Source: an uncultured Prevotella sp.
GTDB lineage: Bacteria > Bacteroidota > Bacteroidia > Bacteroidales > Bacteroidaceae
Length of the DNA: 64,000 bases
Direction: 5' to 3'
Assembly (NCBI GenBank): GCA_905234265.1
Contig: CAJOHJ010000013.1
Location: 1 to 64,000, forward strand
In this document: piece after piece, positions 8,353-18,206 of the stretch
How the letters are laid out: each line of letters starts with the position of its first letter
Position numbering within the stretch: position 1 is the first letter of the stretch
Program-made: the position numbers and the translations under genes
Notes under the pieces: model-generated
Told to the model about the DNA's origin: nothing
The model's database searches: none
Seen by the model: only the letters and a program-made list of their open reading frames with translations

Positions 8353-10704
8353 TTAGCGCACTATCGTGTATTTGGCAAATTTCAGCAGCAGCTGCTTGGT
8401 GCCTGCATTCCTGAATTCCACGGTAGCCTTTGCATTCTCACCCTTTCCTTCAAGCCTTGTAACGACGCCGATGCCGAAGCGCTGATGCTCAATGGTGTCG
8501 CCTTCCTTTAGCCCGATGTCGCCGATTGACGACTGGGGCAGGGGAGTCTCGTTGCGGACGGGGACGAGGCGGGGCTTTCTGTCGGCCATGAACTGCGAGG
8601 CTACGGGGCGCGGATTCTGGTATGACGACGCCGGACGCTGACTGGCAAAATTATCTTGCGGAGATAATTTCGTAACATGCGGAGATAATTTTTTATCTCC
8701 GTAAGATAATTTCGTATCATGCGGAGATAGGTTGCTGTCTATATGCAGCAGTCGCGGGTCAATGTCGCGGATGAAGCGCGACGGCGTGTCGTATTCCATC
8801 TTTCCATAGCGGAAGCGGTTCTGCGCACACGTCAGTATGCAGTGCTTCTCGGCGCGCGTGATGGCAACGTAGAGCAGCCGGCGCTCTTCTTCCAATTCGC
8901 GCTGCGAGCCACAGCTCATTGGCGAGGGGAAGATGTTCTCCTCAAGGCCAACGACGAAGACCGTCGGGAATTCCAGACCCTTCGACGAGTGTATGGTCAT
9001 CAGCGTCACCTTTGCCTCGTCGGCATTGTCGTCGCTGTCAAGGTCGGTCAGCAGAGCCACCTCCTGCAGGAAGTCGCTCAGCGACACCTCGTCCTCGCGG
9101 CCCTCCTCGCGGCGCAGCTCCACGAAGTCCTGCATGCCTGACAGGAATTCCTCCAGATTTTCCTGCCGCGAAATGTCTTCAGGGTTTGTCGAGCCGTAGA
9201 TGTCGCGGCTGATGCCGCTCTCCATGACTATCGAGTGTCCCAGAGTGTAGGCGTCCTCCGTCTGCATGCGCTGGCTCCAGCCGGCAATCATCTGGCGGAA
9301 GCTTTCTATCTTGCCTGCCGTGCCGGAGGGCAGCTTCAGCCCGAAGACTATCGGCTGCTCGATGACGTTCCAGAGGCTTACGCCGTGGGTGTTGGCCGTG
9401 GCAATGATTTTGCCAACGGTAGTGTCGCCGATGCCGCGGGTAGGGTAGTTGATGATGCGGCGCAGGGCTTCCTCGTCGTTAGGGTTAGACACCAGTCGGA
9501 AGTATGCCAGCACGTCCTTTATCTCTTTGCGCTGGTAGAACGACATTCCGCCGTATATCCGGTAGGGAATGCCGTCTTTGCGCATCTGTTCCTCGAACGA
9601 GCGGCTCTGTGAGTTTGTCCGGTACAGGATTGCGAAGTCGGAATACTGGCAATGGTCGGCTCGCTTTATGCGCTTGATGTCGTTGCAGACTATCATGGCC
9701 TCCTCCTTGTCGCTGTAGGCGGGTTTAAGCTGCAGGCGCTCGCCTTGCTCGTTGCGGCTGAAGACGTCCTTGTCTATCTGCCGCTGGTTTTTCTTTATCA
9801 GGCTGTTGGCAGCCTGCACGATGAGCTGTGTGGAGCGGTAGTTCTGCTCCAGCTTGAACAGTCTGGCCGACGAATACTTCTGCTGGAAGTCAAGGATGTT
9901 GTCGATGTTTGCCCCGCGGAAGCTGTAGATGCTCTGGGCATCGTCGCCGACAACGCAGATCCTGCCATGGTCGCGGGTCAGCTGCAGAACAATTTCCTGC
10001 TGGGCGTAGTTGGTGTCCTGATACTCGTCGACCAGCACGTATTGAAACCTGTTGACGTACTTCTGCCTGATGTCCTCATGGTTTTTCAGCAGCAGCCAGG
10101 TCTGCACCAGCAGGTCGTCGAAGTCCATGGCGTTGGCCTGCCGGCAGCGTTCCACATAGCGGCTGTAGATGGCGCCGGTCTGTGGCTGCTTGCGCTTGGC
10201 GTCGTCGTCGGCCCATGCACTCACCTGGTATTGTGTGGGCATAAGCAGATGGTTCTTGGCCATAGAGATGCGGTCGGCAATGTTGGCAGGCTTGTAGACC
10301 TTGTCGTCGAGCTGCATCTCCTTGATGATGTTCTTCACCAGCGACCGCGAGTCAGCCTGGTCGTAGACGGTGAAGTTGGAGTTGAAGCCTATCGTGCTGC
10401 ACTCTGCATGCAGTATTCGCAGGAACACGGAATGGAACGTTCCCATCTGCAGGCTGCGGGCGCGTTCAGGCCCCACAAGTGCGCCGATGCGCTCTTTCAT
10501 CTCGCGGGCGGCCTTGTTGGTGAACGTAAGGGCCAGCAGGTTCCACGGATTGTAGCCCTGCTCAAGCAGATAGGCTATCTTGTAGGTCAGCACGCGCGTC
10601 TTGCCGGAACCGGCACCCGCAATAATCAGTTGTGGGCCGTCACAATAAGTAACGGCCTCACACTGACTCGGATTTAATCCGCGTAAAAGCTCTTCTTTGT
10701 TCAT
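8353..10704 (-). CDS. uvrD: UvrD/PcrA-type ATP-dependent DNA helicase
   Basis: LNPSQCEAVTY, AGAGSGKTRVLTYKIAYLL, VDEYQDTN, VGDDAQSIYSFRGA, TIHSSKGLEF, LLYVAITRA. Confidence 0.95.
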   Translation of the reverse strand: MNKEELLRGLNPSQCEAVTYCDGPQLIIAGAGSGKTRVLTYKIAYLLEQGYNPWNLLALTFTNKAAREMKERIGALVGPERARSLQMGTFHSVFLRILHAECSTIGFNSNFTVYDQADSRSLVKNIIKEMQLDDKVYKPANIADRISMAKNHLLMPTQYQVSAWADDDAKRKQPQTGAIYSRYVERCRQANAMDFDDLLVQTWLLLKNHEDIRQKYVNRFQYVLVDEYQDTNYAQQEIVLQLTRDHGRICVVGDDAQSIYSFRGANIDNILDFQQKYSSARLFKLEQNYRSTQLIVQAANSLIKKNQRQIDKDVFSRNEQGERLQLKPAYSDKEEAMIVCNDIKRIKRADHCQYSDFAILYRTNSQSRSFEEQMRKDGIPYRIYGGMSFYQRKEIKDVLAYFRLVSNPNDEEALRRIINYPTRGIGDTTVGKIIATANTHGVSLWNVIEQPIVFGLKLPSGTAGKIESFRQMIAGWSQRMQTEDAYTLGHSIVMESGISRDIYGSTNPEDISRQENLEEFLSGMQDFVELRREEGREDEVSLSDFLQEVALLTDLDSDDNADEAKVTLMTIHSSKGLEFPTVFVVGLEENIFPSPMSCGSQRELEEERRLLYVAITRAEKHCILTCAQNRFRYGKMEYDTPSRFIRDIDPRLLHIDSNLSPHDTKLSYGDKKLSPHVTKLSPQDNFASQRPASSYQNPRPVASQFMADRKPRLVPVRNETPLPQSSIGDIGLKEGDTIEHQRFGIGVVTRLEGKGENAKATVEFRNAGTKQLLLKFAKYTIVR
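8646..8730 (-). repeat. 21-bp tandem repeat array in the uvrD C-terminal linker (locus A)
   Basis: ggagataatttcgtaacatgc (8660-8680), ggagataattttttatctccg (8681-8701), taagataatttcgtatcatgc (8702-8722), partial flanks; encodes LSPHDTK-LSYGDKK-LSPHVTK-LSPQDN. Confidence 0.95.
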
Positions 10705-10710
10705 CGCTGA

Positions 10711-10893
10711 TTACTCGCTTTCGAAGTAACTGTCAAGCTCGACGTCTAAGGCATCGCCAATCTCGAAGATGTCTTCCATTTCCGGTGAGTTGGCTTCTCC
10801 GCCGCGGTAGATGTCGCCGCTGGTGACCAGCAGGTGCTGCCCGGGGGCAGTCCTGACGGTCAGAGTTTCGGGTTGGATATATTGCTTTTTCAT
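10711..10893 (-). CDS. Small protein of the MKKxYxxP...LLxTSG type (60 aa)
   Basis: MKKQYIQPETLTVRTAPGQHLLVTSGDIYRGGEANSPEMEDIFEIGDALDVELDSYFESE; start overlaps the upstream stop (AATGA). Confidence 0.6.
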   Translation of the reverse strand: MKKQYIQPETLTVRTAPGQHLLVTSGDIYRGGEANSPEMEDIFEIGDALDVELDSYFESE

Positions 10894-13800
10894 TTTACGA
10901 TAGTCTTTTTGCCGTTGTGAATGTAAAGTCCTTTCTTTGCCGGAGTGCCGACAATTCTCATGCCGTTGACGGTGAACCACACGTCGGTGGCCGTTGCCTT
11001 GCGGTCGCTCTCCACGGTCTCAATGGCTGTGGCCTCGGCGTCGATGAAGTTGATGTCAAGGGTGGGAGCGGTGGCTGCCTCGCTGACCATGTAGGCTCTG
11101 AATGGCGGAACCCACGAGCCGGCACCCATGCGAGCGAACATGCCTATCTCGAAGCCGTCCTTGGCCTCGCCGACGAAGCAGTAGACGCTGCTCTGGTCGG
11201 CAGCCCACATAATCTGGCTGTAAGTGCCGCGGAACGATGCGCCGGACAGGGCGGCGGTCCTGACAATGACATTGTTGGCAGAAATGCCCGTTGCTGCCGC
11301 TGCGGCAGGCACGAATATGTAGGGGGTGTTGGCCTGCAGGCCGGTGGTTACCTTAGTCATGTTCACCGTGGTGCCTTCGATGCTGACGAACTGATAGAAC
11401 GTGCCGAGGGCATCGGCCTCTGCCTGTGGCATTGCAAAGGGCAGGTAGACGGTAGAGCGCTTGTCGGCGGTGAACGCTCTGTTCAGCTTGGCCTTGGCGG
11501 CAGTGAACAGTTTGGCAGCCTGGAAGCTGTGGGCGTCGCTGAGCTGCATGTCGGCGCAGTTGCTGCCGATGACTACGTTTGGCTCGCCGCCGTCATTGTT
11601 GCCAGACGGCAGATAGATGAATGTGTTCGGGTCGACACCGGCAAATGCTCCCGACGAGCGGCTGACGGTTACGCCGCTGATGGTTGTGGCGCTGAGGTCG
11701 ATGTAGTTGAGCAATGGCGATGCGTCGGCGAAGGCGTTGTCGGCCAGGCTCGACACTTTCAGGTCTTTCACCACGATGGCGTTGCCGGCGGTGTAGCTGT
11801 CGGCAAGCAGTGCTGTCAGCGTGGTGGCAGCTGCCGGCGGTACGCTGATGCTGCTGGCAGAGATGGTGATGCCACCCATGCCGCTTGACACGCCTGCCTT
11901 GGGGCCGATGCGGCGTGGGCCTTTTGACATGGCCAGTGCTGGAGCAGAGCCGCTGACGGCTATAGTATATATATATACATAGGTGTCGGCGTCAACATCG
12001 TATGGAATGGTTGTGGTCTCTACATAGATGCCGTTGGTCTTGATGGTCGTGACAAGAGTGCTGCCGATAACGACGTGGATTTCGTGGCTGTCGTCGGTGA
12101 TGGCGTTCTTGATGAAGATGTTGCCCTCGCCCTTCGGCAGCTTGAAGGTAAGACCCTTGAAGGCCTCGGCGTAGGCGTCGGTGCCGGGCTGCTTGTCGTC
12201 GGCAGCTATCAGGCTTTGCACGTCGGTGTCGGTCATTTCGGAGTTCAGCACGACGATGCTGTTCTTGTTGCCTTCTTCGTCGGTGAAGACATCTACGAAG
12301 CCGTCGTCGGCAGCACCTGCTGTCTGCGTGTCCTCCAGAGTGTAGAGAATGCCGTCGATGATGGTGTTCACCAGCGTCTCGGTGGTAACCTCATTGTCTT
12401 CATCGCTGTAGTCAATCACCGTGCCGGCATCTTCTTCGGTAGCGTTGTCCGTTGTCTCGACAACAACGGGCTGCATCGGCGAGAAGACAGTCATAACCTT
12501 GGCGGTGACTGTTTCATTCTCATCGGTGATAGTGGAGAGGTCTTCCACCAGACCGCCCTTGTAGACCACGCTGGTGAAGCCGGAGAAGCAGTCCTTGGCA
12601 GTAGTCAGCGAGAGACTCTCGTTGTAGTATACGAAGCGGCCGGCCTCGTTGGCATTGGTGGTGATGGTAAGGGTTGGAATGGTGGTGTTCTCAGCGGCAA
12701 TGGCCGTAATGCCGGAAGAGTTCCTGACAATGTTGTCGCCCTTCAGGAAGATGGTAAGGCCAGAGGCGAACTGGCTGCCGTCGACGACAATCTTGTTCAG
12801 CTCAGCTCCGCTGAGGGTAAGCGTCTGCTGGCCGTCGAAGCTGACGGTGCCGTTGCCGAAGACGTCGTTCATGTTCTCTGCCGTCACGCTGATGCTCTCG
12901 TCAGCAGTGGTGAACAGGGAGATGCCGTAGCCGAAGGCTGTCTTGCTGATGAAGAACTGGTTGTTGTATTCTTCTCTGCTCAGTATCTGCATGTTCAGGC
13001 CGTCCTCGTAGATGGTCTCTGCAAAGCCGTAGGCGAAAGTCTCGCTCATGCTGTTCATGTGCAGTGTGCCTGCAGCAGCGGCCGACTCCTTGAATGTCAG
13101 CACGGCCGTGCTGACGGTAGATGCAAACAGCGGATTGCTCTCGTTGGAGATAGTGTTGTCGCCTGCCAGCACAACGGTCAGGTTGTCGAGGCCGCTTTCC
13201 ACGAACGATGAGCCGCCTGCCCAGTTGATGCCGCTGATGGTCAGTGTGTTGCTGGCGGCATCGAAGCTGGCGGTGCCTTCGTAGTCGTTGCCGAGAATGT
13301 TGCCGTCGTTAATGCTGGTCACCTGTTCGCCTGCTACTGACAGGTTGTAGTTGGTATACACATTTACGGTGAATGTCGTCTCCGCCTCGTTGAAGGTTCC
13401 ATGGCCTTTCGGACCCGTGACCGTAATCGTGGCTTCGCCGACGCCCTCGGCCTTCAGCTGCACGCCGTTTTCTATTCTTACCACACTGTTGTCGGAACTG
13501 GCAAAGGTGAAGCTGAAGTCGCCGTCAACCTCTTCGCCGTCGAACAGCACCGTTACGGCGTTTGTCACTGTCGATGAGGCTTCTGACAGGTTGAGACTGA
13601 TAAGCTCCTCGGCGACAGTCAGCGTAGGCGTGGCCTTGCTGATGGCGAACTCGGCAGTTGCCTCGCCGGCGGAATACATGCCTGAGGCGGATATGGTGGC
13701 CTTTACAACGTAAGTGCCAACTTCGGTGGGTACGTCGCCAGTGAAGTCGGTGCTGCCCTTGGCGGCGTAGGTGAAGTAAACCTCGCCGTTGCCTGGGTTG

Positions 13801-14246
13801 CCCTCCACTTCAGGCGTGTTGGCATCGCTGCCGTATGCCCAGCCCTCAAGTGTTACTGTCGGCGTGATAGCTTGAAGCGTCTGGAAATCTACGGTAACCT
13901 CTACGTCGTAGCCGTCGCCGGGCATGTCGAACGTATAGGTTGTCACGCCGCTTGGGTCAGCGTCGGGATTGGTTGCAGTCACCGCGATTGCCGTATTGTC
14001 AATGCCCGGCGAGCGGCGCGGAGCCTGTGCAATATTGCCGCTGACTATCTTGACGGCAGTGATGTTGTCGGCGGTGGCATACTCGCCGGCGGCTGGCGTC
14101 ACCGTAAGAGTGCAAACGCTGTTGCTGATTGCCGACGTTGCTGTGCCGCTGCCGTTAGTAACTATTGTCACATTGTCGGCAGCCCACAGTCCGGTCGCTG
14201 TCAGGAGCAGGACTACCGTCATTATTTGCTTAATATATTGTCTCAT
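10890..14246 (-). CDS. Large secreted/surface protein with repeated beta modules and C-terminal sorting-like tail
   Basis: Signal peptide, modules YNLSVAGEQVTSIND..., YGISLFTTADESISVTAENMNDVFGNGTVSFDGQQTLTLSG, tail VWFTVNGMRIVGTPAKKGLYIHNGKKTIVK. Confidence 0.8.
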   Translation of the reverse strand: MRQYIKQIMTVVLLLTATGLWAADNVTIVTNGSGTATSAISNSVCTLTVTPAAGEYATADNITAVKIVSGNIAQAPRRSPGIDNTAIAVTATNPDADPSGVTTYTFDMPGDGYDVEVTVDFQTLQAITPTVTLEGWAYGSDANTPEVEGNPGNGEVYFTYAAKGSTDFTGDVPTEVGTYVVKATISASGMYSAGEATAEFAISKATPTLTVAEELISLNLSEASSTVTNAVTVLFDGEEVDGDFSFTFASSDNSVVRIENGVQLKAEGVGEATITVTGPKGHGTFNEAETTFTVNVYTNYNLSVAGEQVTSINDGNILGNDYEGTASFDAASNTLTISGINWAGGSSFVESGLDNLTVVLAGDNTISNESNPLFASTVSTAVLTFKESAAAAGTLHMNSMSETFAYGFAETIYEDGLNMQILSREEYNNQFFISKTAFGYGISLFTTADESISVTAENMNDVFGNGTVSFDGQQTLTLSGAELNKIVVDGSQFASGLTIFLKGDNIVRNSSGITAIAAENTTIPTLTITTNANEAGRFVYYNESLSLTTAKDCFSGFTSVVYKGGLVEDLSTITDENETVTAKVMTVFSPMQPVVVETTDNATEEDAGTVIDYSDEDNEVTTETLVNTIIDGILYTLEDTQTAGAADDGFVDVFTDEEGNKNSIVVLNSEMTDTDVQSLIAADDKQPGTDAYAEAFKGLTFKLPKGEGNIFIKNAITDDSHEIHVVIGSTLVTTIKTNGIYVETTTIPYDVDADTYVYIYTIAVSGSAPALAMSKGPRRIGPKAGVSSGMGGITISASSISVPPAAATTLTALLADSYTAGNAIVVKDLKVSSLADNAFADASPLLNYIDLSATTISGVTVSRSSGAFAGVDPNTFIYLPSGNNDGGEPNVVIGSNCADMQLSDAHSFQAAKLFTAAKAKLNRAFTADKRSTVYLPFAMPQAEADALGTFYQFVSIEGTTVNMTKVTTGLQANTPYIFVPAAAAATGISANNVIVRTAALSGASFRGTYSQIMWAADQSSVYCFVGEAKDGFEIGMFARMGAGSWVPPFRAYMVSEAATAPTLDINFIDAEATAIETVESDRKATATDVWFTVNGMRIVGTPAKKGLYIHNGKKTIVK

Positions 14247-14261
14247 ATCTGTATCTTTCTA

Positions 14262-16616
14262 TTACTTTACAACTGTTGTCTTGCCATTCACGATATAAAG
14301 TCCTTTCTTGGCAGGCTTGCCAGAGATCTTGCGGCCGTTGAGGTCGTAGAGTGCATCGCTTGCCGACCACACTCCGCCGTCTATTGCCTTTATGCCTGTG
14401 GCTCCGAAGCTGAACAGCAGCATCATGGGGGCATTGCCTGCACTCACGCCGTCAAGCACCAGATAGGCCTTTCCGGCAGGAATGGTGCCTGACGTAGACT
14501 TCACGAACGCACCGTTGTATAACACGTATACCGTGCCGTCGGTGATGGTGCTGACGTCCGTGCGGTCAGCGGTGCCGACAAGCTCGTTGTCAAGTCCCGT
14601 AAGGCTTTCAGCTATTTCGCCAGACACGGTTTCGTTCTTCTCCAGCAGCACTGGTACGTCCTGCGGAACGTTGCTGATGGCCTGCAGTGTGACAATAGAG
14701 CCGCTGATGCCGGTTACTATGTATGCATTGATGCCTGTTGGCAGGACAATGTCGTCGTCGCCAGTATTATAGTATGTTGCCCATGTCTGGTTTGTGGCAA
14801 AGGCGCTGGTCAGCGGATTGCTGCCGACGGAAACTTCTATGCTTGCTTCCTCGATGCCTGCAAAGTTGTCGTTGCCTTCCACCTTATAATATATAATATA
14901 TGTGTCAGCATCGGTGGCTGTAGGAATTTCTGTGCTGTACGTGCCGTTGATGCCCAGCTTGTACTGCACGTCGCCGAAGGCTGCTACGCCGGCAGTCACC
15001 AGTTCAAGAGGCGTGCCGGTATAGATGAGACCCTCAATGGCAGCAGGTGCTGTCGTCAGTTCGTTGCCGGCCTTGGTGACTGTGAATTCTCGTGTTACGG
15101 TCTTTTTGCCGCCCCATGTGCTGCTGGTTCCTGTGATGGTGATGACGTAAGTGCCTGCGTCGACGATTGCCTCGACATCCTCAGTCTGCTCACCCACTTT
15201 CTGGTAGCTTACCGTGTAGTTCTCTGCGTCAAGCACCACTTGGGTCTTCTCAGACTCTTGCACCATGAACTCAGGTGTGATGGCCTCGCCGGTATAAGTC
15301 GCTGATGTGGTGAAATCAGGCACAGATGCCTGACTGATGTCCGACTTCACGTTGAACACCTGCGAAGTCCTTGCGCTATAGACGGCATCGTCAATAGTCG
15401 CGCCATCGTATCTCACCCAGGCATACAGCGTGCCGGTGCCGGCAGTCAGCACCACCTGCGTGTCCTCGTCATAGTTGGTGCCATTGCCGTCAGCGCAGTC
15501 CTCCACCCAGCTATACATGATGCGGGCGTTCTCATACTCTGCCAAGGCTTCGGGCATTGTGATGCTAACCTTGTCGGTGTTCAGATAGTCTTTCGTGTTG
15601 TCGAAGACAATCGTAGGAACAGGAGGCAGCACAGCCATTTGGAAAACGATGGTATCGGAGATGACAGTATAATCTGCATCTTCATGGGATACGTTAGCCC
15701 ATACGGTTCCTTTGCCCATTCCGCTGATGGTCATCACGCCTTCTGATATGCTTCCGATATTCTGCGAAACAGAAGTTGGGGTCAGTGTCACGCCTTCCAC
15801 GTTGGGAGATAGCGTTGCGGCAAAAGTGGGTGGAGTTGTACCCTCGTAGGATAGCTGTACCGAATTGGGCAGAACGCCGAAATAGTAGGCCGTAGCCGCA
15901 GAACTCTCTGTGCCGTCTACGGTCACCGTGGCTGTAATGGTAGCTGGTCCAAGCAGTGTGAACGCTTCCGTATATTCCTCGTCGGTTTTGTTGTTTTCCG
16001 CTAAGTTCTCATCAGCATAGGTAAGCGAGTATTTTATTGTTCCCTCTTGCCCACTGCCGATTTCCACTCGCCATTGGTTTGTAAAGCCATTCAACATACC
16101 ATAGATGTTTGGAGCAGCAAGGGGGGAGATACAGCTCCAGTCACTATTCTGGCTGTAAATCAGACTATTTTCGTATACTGGTGCAGTAAAACCGCTGTAC
16201 AGTGTGACGTTATTGTTGATATACAGTTCGCCGCCATTGGTAGACTTGAATGTCAGCGTGGCATTCTCGACCATGCTTACGAACACGGCTGTTGGTGCTG
16301 ACGGCACATTGTTCCACCAGACATCGCTGCGTCCGCCAGACAGCACGATGGTAAGATTTTCCAAAGAGCTTTGCACCAACGGCGCGGCTGATGTCATCGT
16401 GATAGTAGCTTTATTGAGCGTCAGCGTCTTAGTGTCGTAGTCATACGCCACAGTGCCGTCGCCAAAGATGTCGGCAGCATTCTCTCTGGTTACTGACTCA
16501 TTGCCGATGGTCAGTCCATAGTCTTGCGCCCATGCCCCTGCAGGTATGAGGAGCGTGATGGCGAGAAGCATGAGGCTTCTCAGCATTCTAATGGTTAGTT
16601 GGTCTTGTTTCCTCAT
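14262..16616 (-). CDS. Secreted/surface protein sharing module and tail with the downstream neighbour
   Basis: YGLTIGNESVTRENAADIFGDGTVAYDYDTKTLTLNKATITM...ENLTIVLSGG; tail LYDLNGRKISGKPAKKGLYIVNGKTTVVK. Confidence 0.8.
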   Translation of the reverse strand: MRKQDQLTIRMLRSLMLLAITLLIPAGAWAQDYGLTIGNESVTRENAADIFGDGTVAYDYDTKTLTLNKATITMTSAAPLVQSSLENLTIVLSGGRSDVWWNNVPSAPTAVFVSMVENATLTFKSTNGGELYINNNVTLYSGFTAPVYENSLIYSQNSDWSCISPLAAPNIYGMLNGFTNQWRVEIGSGQEGTIKYSLTYADENLAENNKTDEEYTEAFTLLGPATITATVTVDGTESSAATAYYFGVLPNSVQLSYEGTTPPTFAATLSPNVEGVTLTPTSVSQNIGSISEGVMTISGMGKGTVWANVSHEDADYTVISDTIVFQMAVLPPVPTIVFDNTKDYLNTDKVSITMPEALAEYENARIMYSWVEDCADGNGTNYDEDTQVVLTAGTGTLYAWVRYDGATIDDAVYSARTSQVFNVKSDISQASVPDFTTSATYTGEAITPEFMVQESEKTQVVLDAENYTVSYQKVGEQTEDVEAIVDAGTYVITITGTSSTWGGKKTVTREFTVTKAGNELTTAPAAIEGLIYTGTPLELVTAGVAAFGDVQYKLGINGTYSTEIPTATDADTYIIYYKVEGNDNFAGIEEASIEVSVGSNPLTSAFATNQTWATYYNTGDDDIVLPTGINAYIVTGISGSIVTLQAISNVPQDVPVLLEKNETVSGEIAESLTGLDNELVGTADRTDVSTITDGTVYVLYNGAFVKSTSGTIPAGKAYLVLDGVSAGNAPMMLLFSFGATGIKAIDGGVWSASDALYDLNGRKISGKPAKKGLYIVNGKTTVVK

Positions 16617-16619
16617 GTC

Positions 16620-16652
16620 ATTGTTGGTTTATTGTTGTTGTATTGTTGATGT
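16620..16652. repeat. 11-bp tandem repeat x3 just after the GH10-like gene stop
   Basis: attgttggttt-attgttgttgt-attgttgatgt. Confidence 0.85.
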
Positions 16653-18196
16653 CATCTCTTTGTCTTGACTTTCTTTTTCTCTGCTGCACTTTCCCTTCCC
16701 ACTCTGTTAAGCGCAGTCACGTAGTAGACGGCTTTGGTCTTTTTGGCTGTTGGAGGAATTTCGTAGAAAGTGTCGTCGGTGATGGCAACGATGTTGGCAG
16801 CACTCTCGAGGTCGATGCGCTCCTTGCTGTCGAAGCGGTAGACGACGTATCTTTCGGCAATGGTCTCCGGATGCTTGCTCTTGGGGGCGGTCCAGAAGAG
16901 GATGTTCTTGCCGTCGACGTTGATGCACTTCAGCTTCCGCGGCTTTCCGGGGACGCTGATAGACTCCAGTCGCGGCACCACAGGGGCAAGGGCCTTGTGC
17001 TTCCAGTATTTCTCGCGCAGCAGTGTGCCGTAGTTGCCGACGTTGTCGACGGCAGCCTTGGCATACCACAGCACGGTGCCTCTGACGTTGTCCATCTGGT
17101 CGTGCATGGCCCTTTTCTGGCCCAGTTGGTGCTGGCCGGGCTGCATGGTGTCGGCAAACTTGACAGTTCGCTCCACGTCCTCGCCGATGTACAGGTCGGA
17201 GTTCTGGATGTTGTCGTTCCACCATCCAATAAGCTCAGCATAGTCGGCAGCGCGGTTGCCGATTTCCCAGTATAGCTGCGGCACGCAGTAGTCCATCCAT
17301 CCCTCGCGGTCCCACAGCAGCACGTCGGCATACAGCTGGTCGTAGTTCTGCAGTCCGTTGGTGTTGCTGCCGTTGGGGTCGCTCTTCTTGTTGCGGTAGA
17401 TGCCGAAGGGCGAGATGCCCAGCTTCACCCACGGCTTAGTGGTGAAGACGGTCTCTGCCAGCTGCCTGATGAACAGGTTGACGTTGTTGCGCCGCCAGTC
17501 GTCCTGGCTGTCGAAGCCCTGCGGGTCGGCCAGGAACTGCTCGTCGTCGGGGATGCTGACGCCTGCGACAGGGTAGGGGTAGAAATAGTCGTCGATGTGG
17601 AGTCCGTCGACGTCGTAGCGTTCGAGAATGTCCTTGACGACAGAGCAGATGTAGTCGCGGCACTCCTTGAGTGCAGGGTTGAGCAGTGTCAGTCCGTCAT
17701 ACTCCATCGTCCATTCGGGATGCAGGCTGATGACATGGCTTGCTGTCGTCTGGTGTGCTACTTTCGTCTTTGCGCGGTAGGGGTTGATCCATGCGTGCAG
17801 TTCCATTCCTCGGCGGTGGCACTGTTCGGTCATCCACTGCAGCGGGTCCCAGTAAGGCTGTGGCCTTTCGCCCTGGGCGCCTGTGAGATAGTAGCTCCAG
17901 GGTTCTATGCTGCTTTCGTAGAGTGCGTCGCATTCCGGCCGCACCTGGAAGATGATGGCATTGACGCCGTCTTTCTGCAGTTCGTCCAGCTGGTAGGCCA
18001 GCGTCTGCTGCATCGTAACGGTGCCTATGCCCTTGAACTGTCCGTTGACACACTGTATCCACGCTCCGCGGAACTCACGCTTCGGCTGGGCAGCCGCCGT
18101 GGCGGCAGTGGTCAGCACAATAGCTGCCGCCAGCAGTGGCAGCAGGCGTCTGACGGCCGCAGAGCATCGGCTGTAGAGGCTTGTCGTTGTGAGCAT
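16652..18196 (-). CDS. Family 10 glycosylhydrolase-like (GHL10/DUF187) secreted protein
   Basis: REFRGAWIQCVNGQ, NAIIFQVRPECDALYESSIEPWSYYLTG, GMELHAWINPYRA, VDGLHIDDYFYPYP. Confidence 0.9.
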   Translation of the reverse strand: MLTTTSLYSRCSAAVRRLLPLLAAAIVLTTAATAAAQPKREFRGAWIQCVNGQFKGIGTVTMQQTLAYQLDELQKDGVNAIIFQVRPECDALYESSIEPWSYYLTGAQGERPQPYWDPLQWMTEQCHRRGMELHAWINPYRAKTKVAHQTTASHVISLHPEWTMEYDGLTLLNPALKECRDYICSVVKDILERYDVDGLHIDDYFYPYPVAGVSIPDDEQFLADPQGFDSQDDWRRNNVNLFIRQLAETVFTTKPWVKLGISPFGIYRNKKSDPNGSNTNGLQNYDQLYADVLLWDREGWMDYCVPQLYWEIGNRAADYAELIGWWNDNIQNSDLYIGEDVERTVKFADTMQPGQHQLGQKRAMHDQMDNVRGTVLWYAKAAVDNVGNYGTLLREKYWKHKALAPVVPRLESISVPGKPRKLKCINVDGKNILFWTAPKSKHPETIAERYVVYRFDSKERIDLESAANIVAITDDTFYEIPPTAKKTKAVYYVTALNRVGRESAAEKKKVKTKR

Positions 18197-18206
18197 TCAG
18201 CAGTTG

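Noticed and set aside
12075-13211. Long plus-strand ORF opposite the 1118-aa surface protein
   Set aside because: Shadow ORF from codon structure; composition is implausible and the minus frame is clearly coding. The same applies to 9652-10677, 29947-31056, 31063-32064, 50606-51742 and 52399-53907.
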